A DNA stretch of 59,764 nt from F23-D06 sp045116675. Its GTDB lineage: Bacteria; Bacteroidota; Bacteroidia; Bacteroidales; WCHB1-69. Below are positions 50,149 to 59,085 of the stretch, in pieces. The notes below the pieces were generated by a model. The model ran no database searches. It worked only from the letters and a program-made list of their open reading frames with translations, and was not told the DNA's origin. The position numbers were made by a program, and so were the translations under genes. Numbering within the stretch: the stretch's first letter is position 1; each line of letters opens with the position of its first letter. Location: assembly GCA_045116675.1 (NCBI GenBank), contig JBGUMF010000063.1:1-59764 (forward strand), written 5' to 3'.

Positions 50149-50175
50149 TGTTGTTTCTTTTTAAGGTTTTGAAAA

Positions 50176-50805
50176 TTATTCGCCTAACATTTTCTCCAGC
50201 TCGTGCAGGCTGTTCTCACAGATGATGAGGTGGCCGGCGTTGAGCACATGGTAGGTGTTGGCCTCGATGGCGCGCATCACGCGGGTGCGTTGCAGGTTGC
50301 GGGCGGAAAGCACCACGTTGCGGTTCGTCTCCGGCGTGAGCAGCAGGGTCTTCTGACCTTCCAGGTTGAGGTTCTTGAGCATCTCCTTGTAAGCCTTGGT
50401 CTTGGGGGCGTCGAAGGTGAAGTCCTCCACCACGGTGATCTTGCCTTCCTGCTGTTTGTAGGTGAGGGCGGAGAAACGGGCCACTCTCTTCAGCTTCTTG
50501 TTCAGCTTGAAGGAGTAGTCTCTCGGGTGCGGTCCGAACACGGTGGCACCGCCGCGGATGGTCGGGCTCTTGATGCTACCGGCACGTGCGCCGCCCGTGC
50601 CCTTCTGGCGTTTCAGCTTGCGGGTACTACCGGAAACGGTGGAGCGCTCCAGCGTGTCATGTGTGCCTTGTCTTTGGTTGGCCAAATATTGTTTCACGTC
50701 AAGCCAGATGGCGTGATCGTTGGGTTCCACATTGAAGATCTGATCGTTCAGGGTAACCGTTCTTGCAGTCGAACTGCCGTCTATTTTATATACTGTTAGC
50801 TCCAT
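50176..50805 (-). CDS. rplD: 50S ribosomal protein L4
   Basis: The 209-residue product has the extended loop R-K-L-K-R-Q-K-G-T-G-G-A-R-A-G-S-I-K-S-P (about 62-81) that lines the exit tunnel, then F-G-P-H-P-R-D-Y. Its start codon lies inside the last codons of rplC (10-base overlap), so translation is coupled. In enterobacteria L4 represses the S10 operon; whether that holds here is unknown. Confidence 0.97.
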   Translation of the reverse strand: MELTVYKIDGSSTARTVTLNDQIFNVEPNDHAIWLDVKQYLANQRQGTHDTLERSTVSGSTRKLKRQKGTGGARAGSIKSPTIRGGATVFGPHPRDYSFKLNKKLKRVARFSALTYKQQEGKITVVEDFTFDAPKTKAYKEMLKNLNLEGQKTLLLTPETNRNVVLSARNLQRTRVMRAIEANTYHVLNAGHLIICENSLHELEKMLGE

Positions 50806-51425
50806 CTTTCAATAATTAAATAAGATCCGTTGGCTCCGGGTACAGAACCTTTAACTACTAATAAATTCTTTTCCTTGACAATCTTCAGAATCTGAAGGTT
50901 GATGACCTTGACCTTTGCATTACCCATGTGGCCGGCCATACGCATGCCCTTGAACACGCGGGAAGGGTAGGAGGAGGCACCCATGGAACCGGGAGCTCTC
51001 AGACGGTTGTGCTGGCCGTGCGTGGCATCGCCCACACCACCGAATCCGTGACGCTTCACAACGCCCTGGAAACCCTTACCTTTCGAAGTGCCGCTGACAT
51101 CCACGAACTCGCCCTCTTCGAAAACAGTGACGTCCAGAACTTCACCGAAGCTCTTCTTGTGACCTTCCTCGAAACGGGTGAACTCATGTAAGATCTTTTT
51201 CGGCGTGGTGCCCGCCTTGGCGAAATGACCCTTCAAAGGTTTCGTCGTGTTTTTCTCTTTCTTTTCGTCGTAGCCCAATTGGATGGCGCTGTAACCATCG
51301 TTCTCGATGGTCTTGACTTGCGTAACCACGCAAGGACCAGCCTCTATCACTGTGCACGGCACGATCTTGCCGGAGGCATCGTAGATGCTAGTCATACCAA
51401 TTTTTTTTCCTATTAATCCTGACAT
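50796..51425 (-). CDS. rplC: 50S ribosomal protein L3
   Basis: The 209-residue product begins M-S-G-L-I-G-K-K-I-G-M-T and contains G-K-G-F-Q-G-V-V-K-R-H-G-F and G-Q-H-N-R-L-R-A-P-G-S-M-G. The Gln in the latter is the usual PrmB methylation site. It is the first gene of this operon; rpsJ, the usual upstream neighbour, is absent. A hairpin-bearing leader of about 115 bases precedes it. Confidence 0.97.
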   Translation of the reverse strand: MSGLIGKKIGMTSIYDASGKIVPCTVIEAGPCVVTQVKTIENDGYSAIQLGYDEKKEKNTTKPLKGHFAKAGTTPKKILHEFTRFEEGHKKSFGEVLDVTVFEEGEFVDVSGTSKGKGFQGVVKRHGFGGVGDATHGQHNRLRAPGSMGASSYPSRVFKGMRMAGHMGNAKVKVINLQILKIVKEKNLLVVKGSVPGANGSYLIIERWS

Positions 51426-51486
51426 TTTTAGTTGGTTTGTTAATAAATTGATGTTTTTAGCGCATTTTCGTAAACCATTCTTTCGT

Positions 51487-51515
51487 GATAACGCCCTGAC
51501 ACAGACGGGGTTATC
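51487..51515 (-). promoter_or_regulatory. Leader hairpin upstream of rplC
   Basis: GATAACgCCC (51487-51496) pairs with GGGGTTATC (51507-51515), nine pairs with one bulged base and a 10-base loop, in the transcribed leader of the ribosomal operon. Such leaders often bind a ribosomal protein for feedback control. No U-tract follows, so it is not a simple terminator. The function is inferred. Confidence 0.45.
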
Positions 51516-51545
51516 AGCTCTTTGCGGTTTATTTTAATGAGCCTG

Positions 51546-51553
51546 CAAATATA
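51546..51553 (-). promoter_or_regulatory. Promoter -7 element of the rplC operon
   Basis: TATATTTG on the minus strand matches TAnnTTTG. It predicts a start near 51540 and a leader of about 115 bases. Confidence 0.6.
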
Positions 51554-51666
51554 CACTTTTTTTGATATGTAATATGCTAAGACAAAAATATTTATAAAAA
51601 AATTTCCTTCTGCCAATATCTGCAACCATTCGGCTTTTCTGTATCAGAATGATGATAAAAAGTTGT

Positions 51667-51674
51667 TATCTTTG
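51667..51674 (+). promoter_or_regulatory. Promoter -7 element of the alpha-2-macroglobulin gene
   Basis: TATCTTTG matches TAnnTTTG, 27 bases before the start codon at 51702. Confidence 0.6.
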
Positions 51675-51701
51675 CACCCTTATTATATTATTGTATAAAA
51701 C

Positions 51702-54700
51702 ATGACCTCCCGTTCTCGAACAATCCAACTGCTTTTCCTGCTTGTGTGCGTGTGCACGGCCGCGTGGACGCAGGCCCAGCCGCGTGCCGACAGCCGCTCC
51801 TTCGGGCATCTGTGGACGCTGTACGACGGCATCCGGCAAAGCTATGTGCGCGACCGGCGGGTGATGCTCGACACCATCCAGTGGAAAGCCGAAGCGGAAC
51901 ATGACGCCTACCAGCTTTTCATCGTGAACCACAAACGGCTGATGCTTGGCCGCCAGCAACAGGACTTAAGCCTGCAGGAGGCGGTGCTTTGGCTCGACTC
52001 GATGCGGCGCGACAATGTGGCCGCCCGCTGGAACGACCCCGACAGCACCATCTACCGTTCCTTGTATCACTATCTTACCGGATTGCTTTTGGCCACAAAC
52101 CGACCATCCAACCCCAAAACGATGACTATCCACCCAGCCACTTTCCGGAATATGGAGGAGTGGTCGGGAGAAAATTTTCGCGAGGAGACAAAAAGAGCGT
52201 ATGCCGCCTGCTTTGCCGGCCTGCCCAAAGCCATCCCCTTGCACACGCACCGGTGGGACTTCCTGCTGGTCACCATTCCGGAAACCCGTCCGCTGCGCCC
52301 AACCCTCAATGATGTGCTGTGCCAGAGCTTTGTCTCTACGTTTGGTGATGAGTATCCTGAGCTTGCCAACGCCTGGGTGGATGAGGCTATGGCTGCCCAC
52401 ACGGAACGCAACATCCTCATTGATTATGAAATACAGCGCTTGCATTATACATTCCCCCATGTGCAGGAAAATGTGGACACCTCTGCCGGCTGGCGGATGC
52501 TCGACTCGCTGGAACAGAAATACGGGCCGGATATCGCTTTCGACTATGAGCGTGGACTGCAGCTCGCCGTGGCCTACCAGCTCACGGATCGGGAGTCGGA
52601 CTACATGGATCGCGCTGTCGGATACTTTGACAAGGTAATCCGGCAGAGTGGAACAGACGAAAGCGGTAATCCCCTGCTGCATCTTTATGGGCAGAATGCC
52701 GCCTACTACTTAGACAAACTCACCCGTCCGAGGCTGACACTCGTCAATGCCTCTTTGGATCTTCCTCTTGGTCACAAATTGCGCATCCCGATACAGTACA
52801 GCAACTTGGAGACGATTTACGTCAGCGTTTACCCGTCCTCGGATATTGTTTCGTATAATAATCATGGTAAAGAAGTTAAGGGATGGAAGATTGAATCTTT
52901 TCAGACCTATTTTAAATGGGATGAATTTTTTGAAAAAAAGATCTGTACCCAGCGTTTTGATTTGGCGGGGGCGGGTCGCTTTGCCACCACGGAATTGTGG
53001 ATGGATTCCCTGCCGGTGGGGAATTACCGTTTTTTCTTTCATACCAAGCCCGAATTGGATGAGGCAGGAGTGCTGATGGAGGCTGATTTCCGGGTAACCC
53101 GACTCAAACTCTCCACGTGGTCCGTGATGAGGAAAAAGGGCGTTATCGCTGTGAATGATCGTCGCACTGGCGAACCGCTGCCCGGAAAATGGGGACGGGG
53201 TGCGAATATGATCCTGTTCCCACATCTGTCCAACCGGTTTGGCGAAATACGCTACGCGAGAGGTTTAGGTTATCGGGACCCATGTTCTGTTTATGATAAA
53301 AAGGTGGCCTATAGCACTACCGACTGGGAACAAGTTGATCCGTTTTCACTTTTTCATCACCATGGATATTCTGTGCGGGCACACTTGTTCACCGATAGGA
53401 CTCTATACCGTCCTGGACAGACCGTCCATTTCAAGTATGTGTTGTCGAAAAAAGGTAAGGCGTTGAGAAATGTGCCGGTGATGGCCATTCTGGAGAATCT
53501 CAGCTCTACTACGTCAGATACGATGCTACTTACCACATCGGAGTACGGAAGTGTTTCTGGGGAGTTCCGACTGCCGTCGGTGGTTGGTAAAAGCCTATTG
53601 CTCGTAGTCCCTGTGTCGAAGAAGACTAAAACGCAGCGCCGGTATTATGCCTTATCAGAAATAAAAAAAATAGAGGTGGCCGAGTACAAGCTGCCCACCT
53701 TCAAGGTCCGTCTCGAATCGGATTCGCAGCAGGTGGCCGCCGGCGACACGTTCACCATCTGCGGCAAGGTTACTGCGCTCAACGGGGTGCCCGTCGGGAA
53801 TGCCGCTGTGGTGTTGAATGTGAAGACGAATTTCACCGAAAAGCAAGAACGGTTAGATGTCGTTACGGAGCAGGACGGACGTTTTGCCTATCGATACCCC
53901 GTAGCTCGGAACACGTATCGCCTGGATGTGGAGGCCATTGTGACAGACCTCAATGGCGAGACCCACAGCGACAACAGCATGGTGATGATTCCCCAAGAAT
54001 TGCTGACCATCAGCCTGTTGGGCGACAAGGATGTGGATTTGGCCTGGAATGATACGGCCCGTTGGCGGGTGACGGCGGTCAACTACCGCGACATTGTCCA
54101 GAATGTGCCGCTGCGCATCACCGTTGTGCGGCTGGACGCCCCGAAAGAGTACCGTGTTCCCGCCTTCGATAAAACACCGGCCTACTGGCGGCCCTTGCAC
54201 AGCGAGGAAGAGTACGCGCGTGAATTTCCGTATCTAACCTTCGATCTTCATGCGAACGATGCTGCCTACTGGCCTGCGTTGGACACCTGTTTCCGAGGAA
54301 TGACAATGTCTTCAGCGGATTCGTTGCTGAAAATAATGGTAAAAGATTGGAAAATCGGGAATTATAAGATGTTGGTAGATGGTCATGACAAGAAAGGGAA
54401 TGATGTTACAAAGACTACATTTTTTACTATTAACAACTCATCTCGAACGGATTTCCTGACATTCCAGCCCATCCGTGCGAAATTTATATCTGTACCCCCA
54501 AAGAAAGGGAAACCGCTGCAAATAAGCGTGGGTAGCAGTCTTGACAAGGCCGTTATGGTCTGCGATGTCTATCAAGGGAAACGTAGGATAAAGACATGGA
54601 GCATCCCGCTCAATCGCGAGCAGAAGACCGTGAAGGTGAGGACGCGCAGCACCGGGAACCGCGGGCTCAGCCTCTGCGCACGCATTGTGCAGAACGGACA

Positions 54701-57700
54701 GCTGCACAGCGTGGTCCGCGATACGTTCATGGAGAGTGACAACAGCACACACCGGAAACTGCTTCGACGTTATAATAAAATGATGATGAATGCCGAGCTG
54801 ACACACTATCGGGACGTGTCTGAACCCGGCAGCGACGAACATTGGGAGATCACGCTCACCGACGGAAAAGGAAAAACCATGCGACAGGCGGAACTGCTGG
54901 CATGGATGATTGACGGCAGCCTGCACGAATTGGGGATGAGGAAAACGGATTATGGAGCCTACTATTATCCAAAACGTGTCAGGATTCCGGATTATTTGAT
55001 TGTCTGGGGAGCTCAAATAGAGTGCCGTGATATTTCCAACTCCTATGCAAATTATTATTGTTACAAAGAAGAGAATAAAACACCCAAGCCCAGACTTTTT
55101 TATGAAAGTGTGATCCGGCCCCAGCAGGACTTCTATTACTCACCTCTTTCAGATGATGTGCAGGCGGTTGTGATTAAGTATGAGCCGCCCGTATTCGATT
55201 CGGACAATACCGTCAGCGAGTCAAATGTGGCAAGGAAATTGGCGAATATGGCAGGCGTTTCTTCATTGGATGGCTCGATGGCTCCCGTGCGGGGCAATCG
55301 CAGTGACGGGAAACAGGTGATTGTGGACGGAGTGAGGGTGAGGAACACCACTCCGATAATGGCCATCCCGCAACCCTCAATGAAGGAACCCTCTCTTCCG
55401 GAATCGCCGCTTCCGCCCGAGGTGAAAGTGCGTAGCCATTTTGTGGAGACGGCTTTCTTCGAGCCGAGCCTGCATCCCGATGACAGCGGGCGAGTGCACA
55501 TACGCTTCACCCTTCCGGACCAATATACCGGATGGGAATTCTATGCGTTTGGGCACAGCAGGGATATGCGCACAAGCCGTATGAATGCGCTGTTGCAGAG
55601 CCGCCGCACGCTGATGTTGCAGACCAATGCGCCGCGCTTCCTCCGCGAGGGCGACACGCTCACCTTACGTGCCAAGATTACCAACTATGGTGAGGAAAAC
55701 CGGCAGGGGAATGTGACGCTGGAGTTTTTCAATGCGGAGGATAACCAGCCCGTGGAAATGATATTCGGTGCTGGGGATGTTTCGGCAAACGGAACCGCAA
55801 CATTCCACGTGGCCGCCGGCACATCCGAGGTGGTCCGATTCCGGATCCGTGTGCCGGAGGGCGTGCCGGCAGTGTCCTACCGGATGGTGGCTCGTGCCGG
55901 CAACTACGGCGACGGCGAGGAGAATATCCTGCCGGTGCTGCCCAACAAGATGCTGGTGACGGAGGCCTGCTCCTTCACGGTGCCTGCGGGCCAGGATGCC
56001 GCCTTCACGTTCCAGCGCTACCGCACGCACACCACACCTACGATGCAACCGCTGAGCTATACCTTGGAGGTGACCACCAATCCCGCGTGGCTCGCCATCC
56101 GTGCGTTGCCTTACCTGATGCGTTATCCATACGAATGTAACGAGCAGATATTCTCCAAAATATTCGCTGCCGCCACCGTGCAGCACGCGCTGGCGCAGAC
56201 TTCGGGTCTTCGCGAGGTGTTCGACAGCTGGCTGAATGACACGGTGAACGATGCGCTGGCTTCTCCATTGCTCAAGAATGTGTCGTTGCAGTGTATGCTT
56301 CTGGAAGAGACTCCTTGGCTTCAAGATGCGCAGAGCGAATCGCGCCAACGGCAGGAGACCGCCAAACTCTTCACCAACGAGAATCTCCAACGGCAGTTGG
56401 ATAAGAATATCAACAAGTTGCTGCATAACCAACTGCTGAACGGCGGTTGGGATTGGTACGGGAAAAGCTATTATTCCCGGTACATCACCAACCATATCGT
56501 GGCGGGCTTCTATAAACTCCGACGTTTGGGCGTGGAAATCGCGCAGGCGGACAAGATGCTGGGGAAAGCCGTTCAGAGGTCCGACGAGGAACAGGAGGAT
56601 CGTTATCAGGCTTATCTTAAACGAAAAGAGAAAGATTCCAAGGCACAATTCTTCTTTTCCGAGGAGGATGTGCACTACCTGTATGCGCGCTCCTTCGCGC
56701 CGTATGATGCTGCTTGGCTGTCAATGCCATTCGTGCGGAATCTGATGGCGTTGATGACAAAAGATCTGAGGAATGCTCCATACACCCGTCAGGCGGAGGT
56801 GGCGTTGGTTTTGTACCGCACGGGCCGTGAGGCGGAGGCGAGGGAGATTATGGAATACATTCGCCAGCAGGCGGTTACGGATCTTGAGAAGGGTATGTAT
56901 TGGCGCAAGGAGTTTGACGGGAGTTTCTATCGCTGGTACGAGGCACCCATAGAGTGCCAGGCGTTGCTGATAGAGGCTTTCACGGAGATTGCGCCGCGTG
57001 CGGACGAGCTGACCGCGATGAAGCATTGGCTCTTGTGTCAGAAGAGAGGCAACAGCTGGCCCAGCACCAAGGCCACCTCGGAGGCCGTATATGCGTTGCT
57101 GCTTGACGCTCCTGCGGACTTGCTGCAGCCATCCGCCACGATTGTTACGGTGGGCGGCGAAACGGTGAAGCCTGTGGAGGATGCTCGTGCCGAGGCAGGC
57201 ACGGGTTTTCAGCGGCGGGTTTGGCATCAGCGGGAGATGACTCCTGAACTGGCGGACATCCGCGTGCGTGCCGACGGGGTGCATCCGGCTTTTGGGGCCT
57301 GCTATTGGCAGTATCTGGAAGTGCCGGATCAGGTGGAGGCCGCCGGCAGCGGGCTCACGGTCCGGCGCACCTTGTATCACCAGCCGGCGGCCGGCGACAG
57401 CTATGCTGCCGAGCCGGTTACTGATGACAACCCCGTGCGCTTGGGCGAGCGCATCACGGTGCGGGTGGTTGTCACCTCCGACCGCGATTTGGAGTACGTG
57501 CAGGTTAAGGACTCGCGGGCGTCGGCTTTTGAGCCGGTCAACATCCATGAGCGCAGCGGGCGGCAGAATGAGGTGTGGTGGGTGGAAAGTCCCCGCGACG
57601 CTTCCACCAACTTCTTCTTCAGTCGTTTCCCGCAGGGCACGGTGGTGCTGGAGTACGATGTTTTCGCCACGCAGACCGGCGACTTCTCCAGCGGTGCCAC

Positions 57701-57776
57701 CACGGTGGAGTGCATGTATGCCCCGGAGTATAGGGCGCAATCTGCCGGCACCAGAATATGGGTGGTGGGTAAATGA
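51702..57776 (+). CDS. Alpha-2-macroglobulin family protein with embedded TonB-plug-like segment
   Basis: This 2024-residue protein has a signal peptide (W-T-Q-A-Q, about residue 26). Its N-terminal helical region (30-340) is typical of the Bacteroidota family branch. MG2/bait-type beta domains include F-T-D-R-T-L-Y-R-P-G-Q-T-V-H-F-K (about 563-578). Residues about 1168-1212 resemble a TonB plug: V-S-S-L-D-G-S then V-R-G-N-R-S-D-G-K-Q and V-D-G-V-R-V-R. The A2M domain has P-D-Q-Y-T-G-W-E-F-Y-A. The thioester motif is C-N-E-Q (Cys1479, Gln1482), so the covalent trap appears intact. The terpenoid-cyclase-like helical domain (1490-1830) has W-D-W-Y-G and S-W-P-S-T-K-A-T-S-E. It probably traps proteases at the cell surface. 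It ends with no clear terminator. Confidence 0.92.
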   Translation: MTSRSRTIQLLFLLVCVCTAAWTQAQPRADSRSFGHLWTLYDGIRQSYVRDRRVMLDTIQWKAEAEHDAYQLFIVNHKRLMLGRQQQDLSLQEAVLWLDSMRRDNVAARWNDPDSTIYRSLYHYLTGLLLATNRPSNPKTMTIHPATFRNMEEWSGENFREETKRAYAACFAGLPKAIPLHTHRWDFLLVTIPETRPLRPTLNDVLCQSFVSTFGDEYPELANAWVDEAMAAHTERNILIDYEIQRLHYTFPHVQENVDTSAGWRMLDSLEQKYGPDIAFDYERGLQLAVAYQLTDRESDYMDRAVGYFDKVIRQSGTDESGNPLLHLYGQNAAYYLDKLTRPRLTLVNASLDLPLGHKLRIPIQYSNLETIYVSVYPSSDIVSYNNHGKEVKGWKIESFQTYFKWDEFFEKKICTQRFDLAGAGRFATTELWMDSLPVGNYRFFFHTKPELDEAGVLMEADFRVTRLKLSTWSVMRKKGVIAVNDRRTGEPLPGKWGRGANMILFPHLSNRFGEIRYARGLGYRDPCSVYDKKVAYSTTDWEQVDPFSLFHHHGYSVRAHLFTDRTLYRPGQTVHFKYVLSKKGKALRNVPVMAILENLSSTTSDTMLLTTSEYGSVSGEFRLPSVVGKSLLLVVPVSKKTKTQRRYYALSEIKKIEVAEYKLPTFKVRLESDSQQVAAGDTFTICGKVTALNGVPVGNAAVVLNVKTNFTEKQERLDVVTEQDGRFAYRYPVARNTYRLDVEAIVTDLNGETHSDNSMVMIPQELLTISLLGDKDVDLAWNDTARWRVTAVNYRDIVQNVPLRITVVRLDAPKEYRVPAFDKTPAYWRPLHSEEEYAREFPYLTFDLHANDAAYWPALDTCFRGMTMSSADSLLKIMVKDWKIGNYKMLVDGHDKKGNDVTKTTFFTINNSSRTDFLTFQPIRAKFISVPPKKGKPLQISVGSSLDKAVMVCDVYQGKRRIKTWSIPLNREQKTVKVRTRSTGNRGLSLCARIVQNGQLHSVVRDTFMESDNSTHRKLLRRYNKMMMNAELTHYRDVSEPGSDEHWEITLTDGKGKTMRQAELLAWMIDGSLHELGMRKTDYGAYYYPKRVRIPDYLIVWGAQIECRDISNSYANYYCYKEENKTPKPRLFYESVIRPQQDFYYSPLSDDVQAVVIKYEPPVFDSDNTVSESNVARKLANMAGVSSLDGSMAPVRGNRSDGKQVIVDGVRVRNTTPIMAIPQPSMKEPSLPESPLPPEVKVRSHFVETAFFEPSLHPDDSGRVHIRFTLPDQYTGWEFYAFGHSRDMRTSRMNALLQSRRTLMLQTNAPRFLREGDTLTLRAKITNYGEENRQGNVTLEFFNAEDNQPVEMIFGAGDVSANGTATFHVAAGTSEVVRFRIRVPEGVPAVSYRMVARAGNYGDGEENILPVLPNKMLVTEACSFTVPAGQDAAFTFQRYRTHTTPTMQPLSYTLEVTTNPAWLAIRALPYLMRYPYECNEQIFSKIFAAATVQHALAQTSGLREVFDSWLNDTVNDALASPLLKNVSLQCMLLEETPWLQDAQSESRQRQETAKLFTNENLQRQLDKNINKLLHNQLLNGGWDWYGKSYYSRYITNHIVAGFYKLRRLGVEIAQADKMLGKAVQRSDEEQEDRYQAYLKRKEKDSKAQFFFSEEDVHYLYARSFAPYDAAWLSMPFVRNLMALMTKDLRNAPYTRQAEVALVLYRTGREAEAREIMEYIRQQAVTDLEKGMYWRKEFDGSFYRWYEAPIECQALLIEAFTEIAPRADELTAMKHWLLCQKRGNSWPSTKATSEAVYALLLDAPADLLQPSATIVTVGGETVKPVEDARAEAGTGFQRRVWHQREMTPELADIRVRADGVHPAFGACYWQYLEVPDQVEAAGSGLTVRRTLYHQPAAGDSYAAEPVTDDNPVRLGERITVRVVVTSDRDLEYVQVKDSRASAFEPVNIHERSGRQNEVWWVESPRDASTNFFFSRFPQGTVVLEYDVFATQTGDFSSGATTVECMYAPEYRAQSAGTRIWVVGK

Positions 57777-57898
57777 TTATAAACGAAATACATGATATGC
57801 CCTAATAGATATTGTCTTTGGGGCTTAAGCTTTTTTTACGGAATGTTTTGGGGATTGGTGAGCTTGGTTATCAGAACAGTTTCACCAAGTTGTTTTAG

Positions 57899-57982
57899 TA
57901 CCGAAGGTGGGACTTGAACCCACACGCCCGCAATGGGCAAGGGATTTTAAGTCCCTCGTGTCTACCATTCCACCACTTCGGC
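57899..57982 (-). tRNA. tRNA-Leu (anticodon UAA)
   Basis: The 84-nt minus-strand sequence folds as a class II tRNA. The acceptor stem GCCGAAG/CTTCGGT has a G-U first pair. The D arm contains GGTGGAATGGTAGAC. Anticodon stem AGGGA/TCCCT encloses loop CTTAAAA (anticodon TAA). A long variable arm (TTGCCCATTGCGGGCGTG) and a T arm with GTTCAAGTC follow, and the discriminator is A73. CCA is not encoded. Confidence 0.97.
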
Positions 57983-58086
57983 GCGTTCAATGAACGTCTC
58001 ATTTTTGAGGCCGCAAAAATACAAAAAAATACAATATGGCTTCTTCCGGCGTATTTTTTTCTAGACTATAGCCCAACAACCTGCTG

Positions 58087-58803
58087 CTACCGTCCAATCA
58101 GAAAAATGCAGGGTCGCTTGTCCAGCAGGTTGCGCTCGTCCTCGAAATATTTGCCCCATTTGGACACGGACTGTGTTTTCAGCAGGGCGTTTTCGGAGGT
58201 GAGGCCGGCGGCGATGCAGAGGCGCGTGGCGGGCTGGCAAACACTGCAGATGGAGGCTGCCATGCGGCGGTTGCGGTAGGGGGTCTCGATGAACATCTGC
58301 GTCTGGCCCGTCTTGAGGGCGACACTTTCGATAGCTTTCAGTTTCTTCTCCCTCTCGTATTGTTCCACTGGCAGATAACCATGGAAGGTGAAGTTCTGCC
58401 CGTTGAGTCCGCTGCCCATGAGGGCGAGAATGAGCGAGCTGGGTCCGATGAGCGGCACCACCTCAATGCCCAGCTGGTGGGCTTTGGCCACGGCCAGGTT
58501 GCCGGGGTCGGCCACGCAGGGCACGCCCGCCTCCGACATCAGGCCCACGTTGTGGCCCTCCAGGCAGGGCTGCAGGTATTCGTTGAGCTCCACGCCCTGC
58601 GTGTGCTCGTTGAGTTCGAAGAATTGCAGCTCGTCAATCTTCTTTTGGATGCCCGCGTAGCGCAGGAAACGCCGTGCCGTACGCAGCTCTTCGACAATGT
58701 AATAGTCAATCTGGTTAATGATTTCCGCGTTGAACGCCGGGAAGAACTGCCCGAAAGCGCCTTCCGCGATGGGGGTGGGGATGAGGTATAGTTTGCCGGA
58801 CAT
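58087..58803 (-). CDS. RsmI-related SAM-dependent methyltransferase
   Basis: The 238-residue product is a tetrapyrrole-methylase-fold protein of the RsmI/YraL group. Segments are L-Y-L-I-P-T-P-I-A-E-G (4-14), V-E-E-L-R-T-A-R-R-F-L (about 37), N-V-G-L-M-S-E-A-G-V-P-C-V-A-D-P-G (about 85-101), P-L-I-G-P-S-S-L-I-L-A-L-M-G-S-G (about 117) and F-I-E-T-P-Y-R-N. RsmI 2'-O-methylates C1402 of 16S rRNA. This branch lacks the K-N-Q/H context of canonical RsmI and is a common second paralog in Bacteroidota, so its exact target is uncertain. Confidence 0.85.
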   Translation of the reverse strand: MSGKLYLIPTPIAEGAFGQFFPAFNAEIINQIDYYIVEELRTARRFLRYAGIQKKIDELQFFELNEHTQGVELNEYLQPCLEGHNVGLMSEAGVPCVADPGNLAVAKAHQLGIEVVPLIGPSSLILALMGSGLNGQNFTFHGYLPVEQYEREKKLKAIESVALKTGQTQMFIETPYRNRRMAASICSVCQPATRLCIAAGLTSENALLKTQSVSKWGKYFEDERNLLDKRPCIFLIGR

Positions 58804-59059
58804 AAAAGGTGGTGTGATGGTTTGTAAGGTTTGTATGGTTAAAGGTTTTAATGTATGAAAGTATTAAAAGTGGGAAAGTAATAAGGTTTTAAAGTATAAA
58901 ATGTGTTAATCACAAAGTCCAATTTTCCAATGCCAAAGTCCAACACCAACATCCAACTTCCAAAGTTTATCTCCCAATTCACAACAAACAACAGCGGTTG
59001 CAAAGATAAACAAAAGAATCACACCGTGCATCCTCTTGTTTGGCTGTTCGTTTTTTTTG
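58804..59059. repeat. AT-rich stutter and CCAA-rich repeats, no gene
   Basis: The gap before the activase gene holds degenerate repeats. One block, with AAGGTTT and AAAGTATAAAA words (58820-58900), mirrors the one at 33030-33185. A second block repeats CCAAAGTCCAA-like words (58913-58975). Open frames on the minus strand here are antisense to the activase and are not supported. Confidence 0.5.
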
Positions 59060-59067
59060 TACTTTCG
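59060..59067 (+). promoter_or_regulatory. Probable -7 element of the activase gene
   Basis: TACTTTCG is one base off TAnnTTTG, 18 bases before the start codon at 59086. Confidence 0.45.
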
Positions 59068-59085
59068 CGGGCTTAATAATGATAG

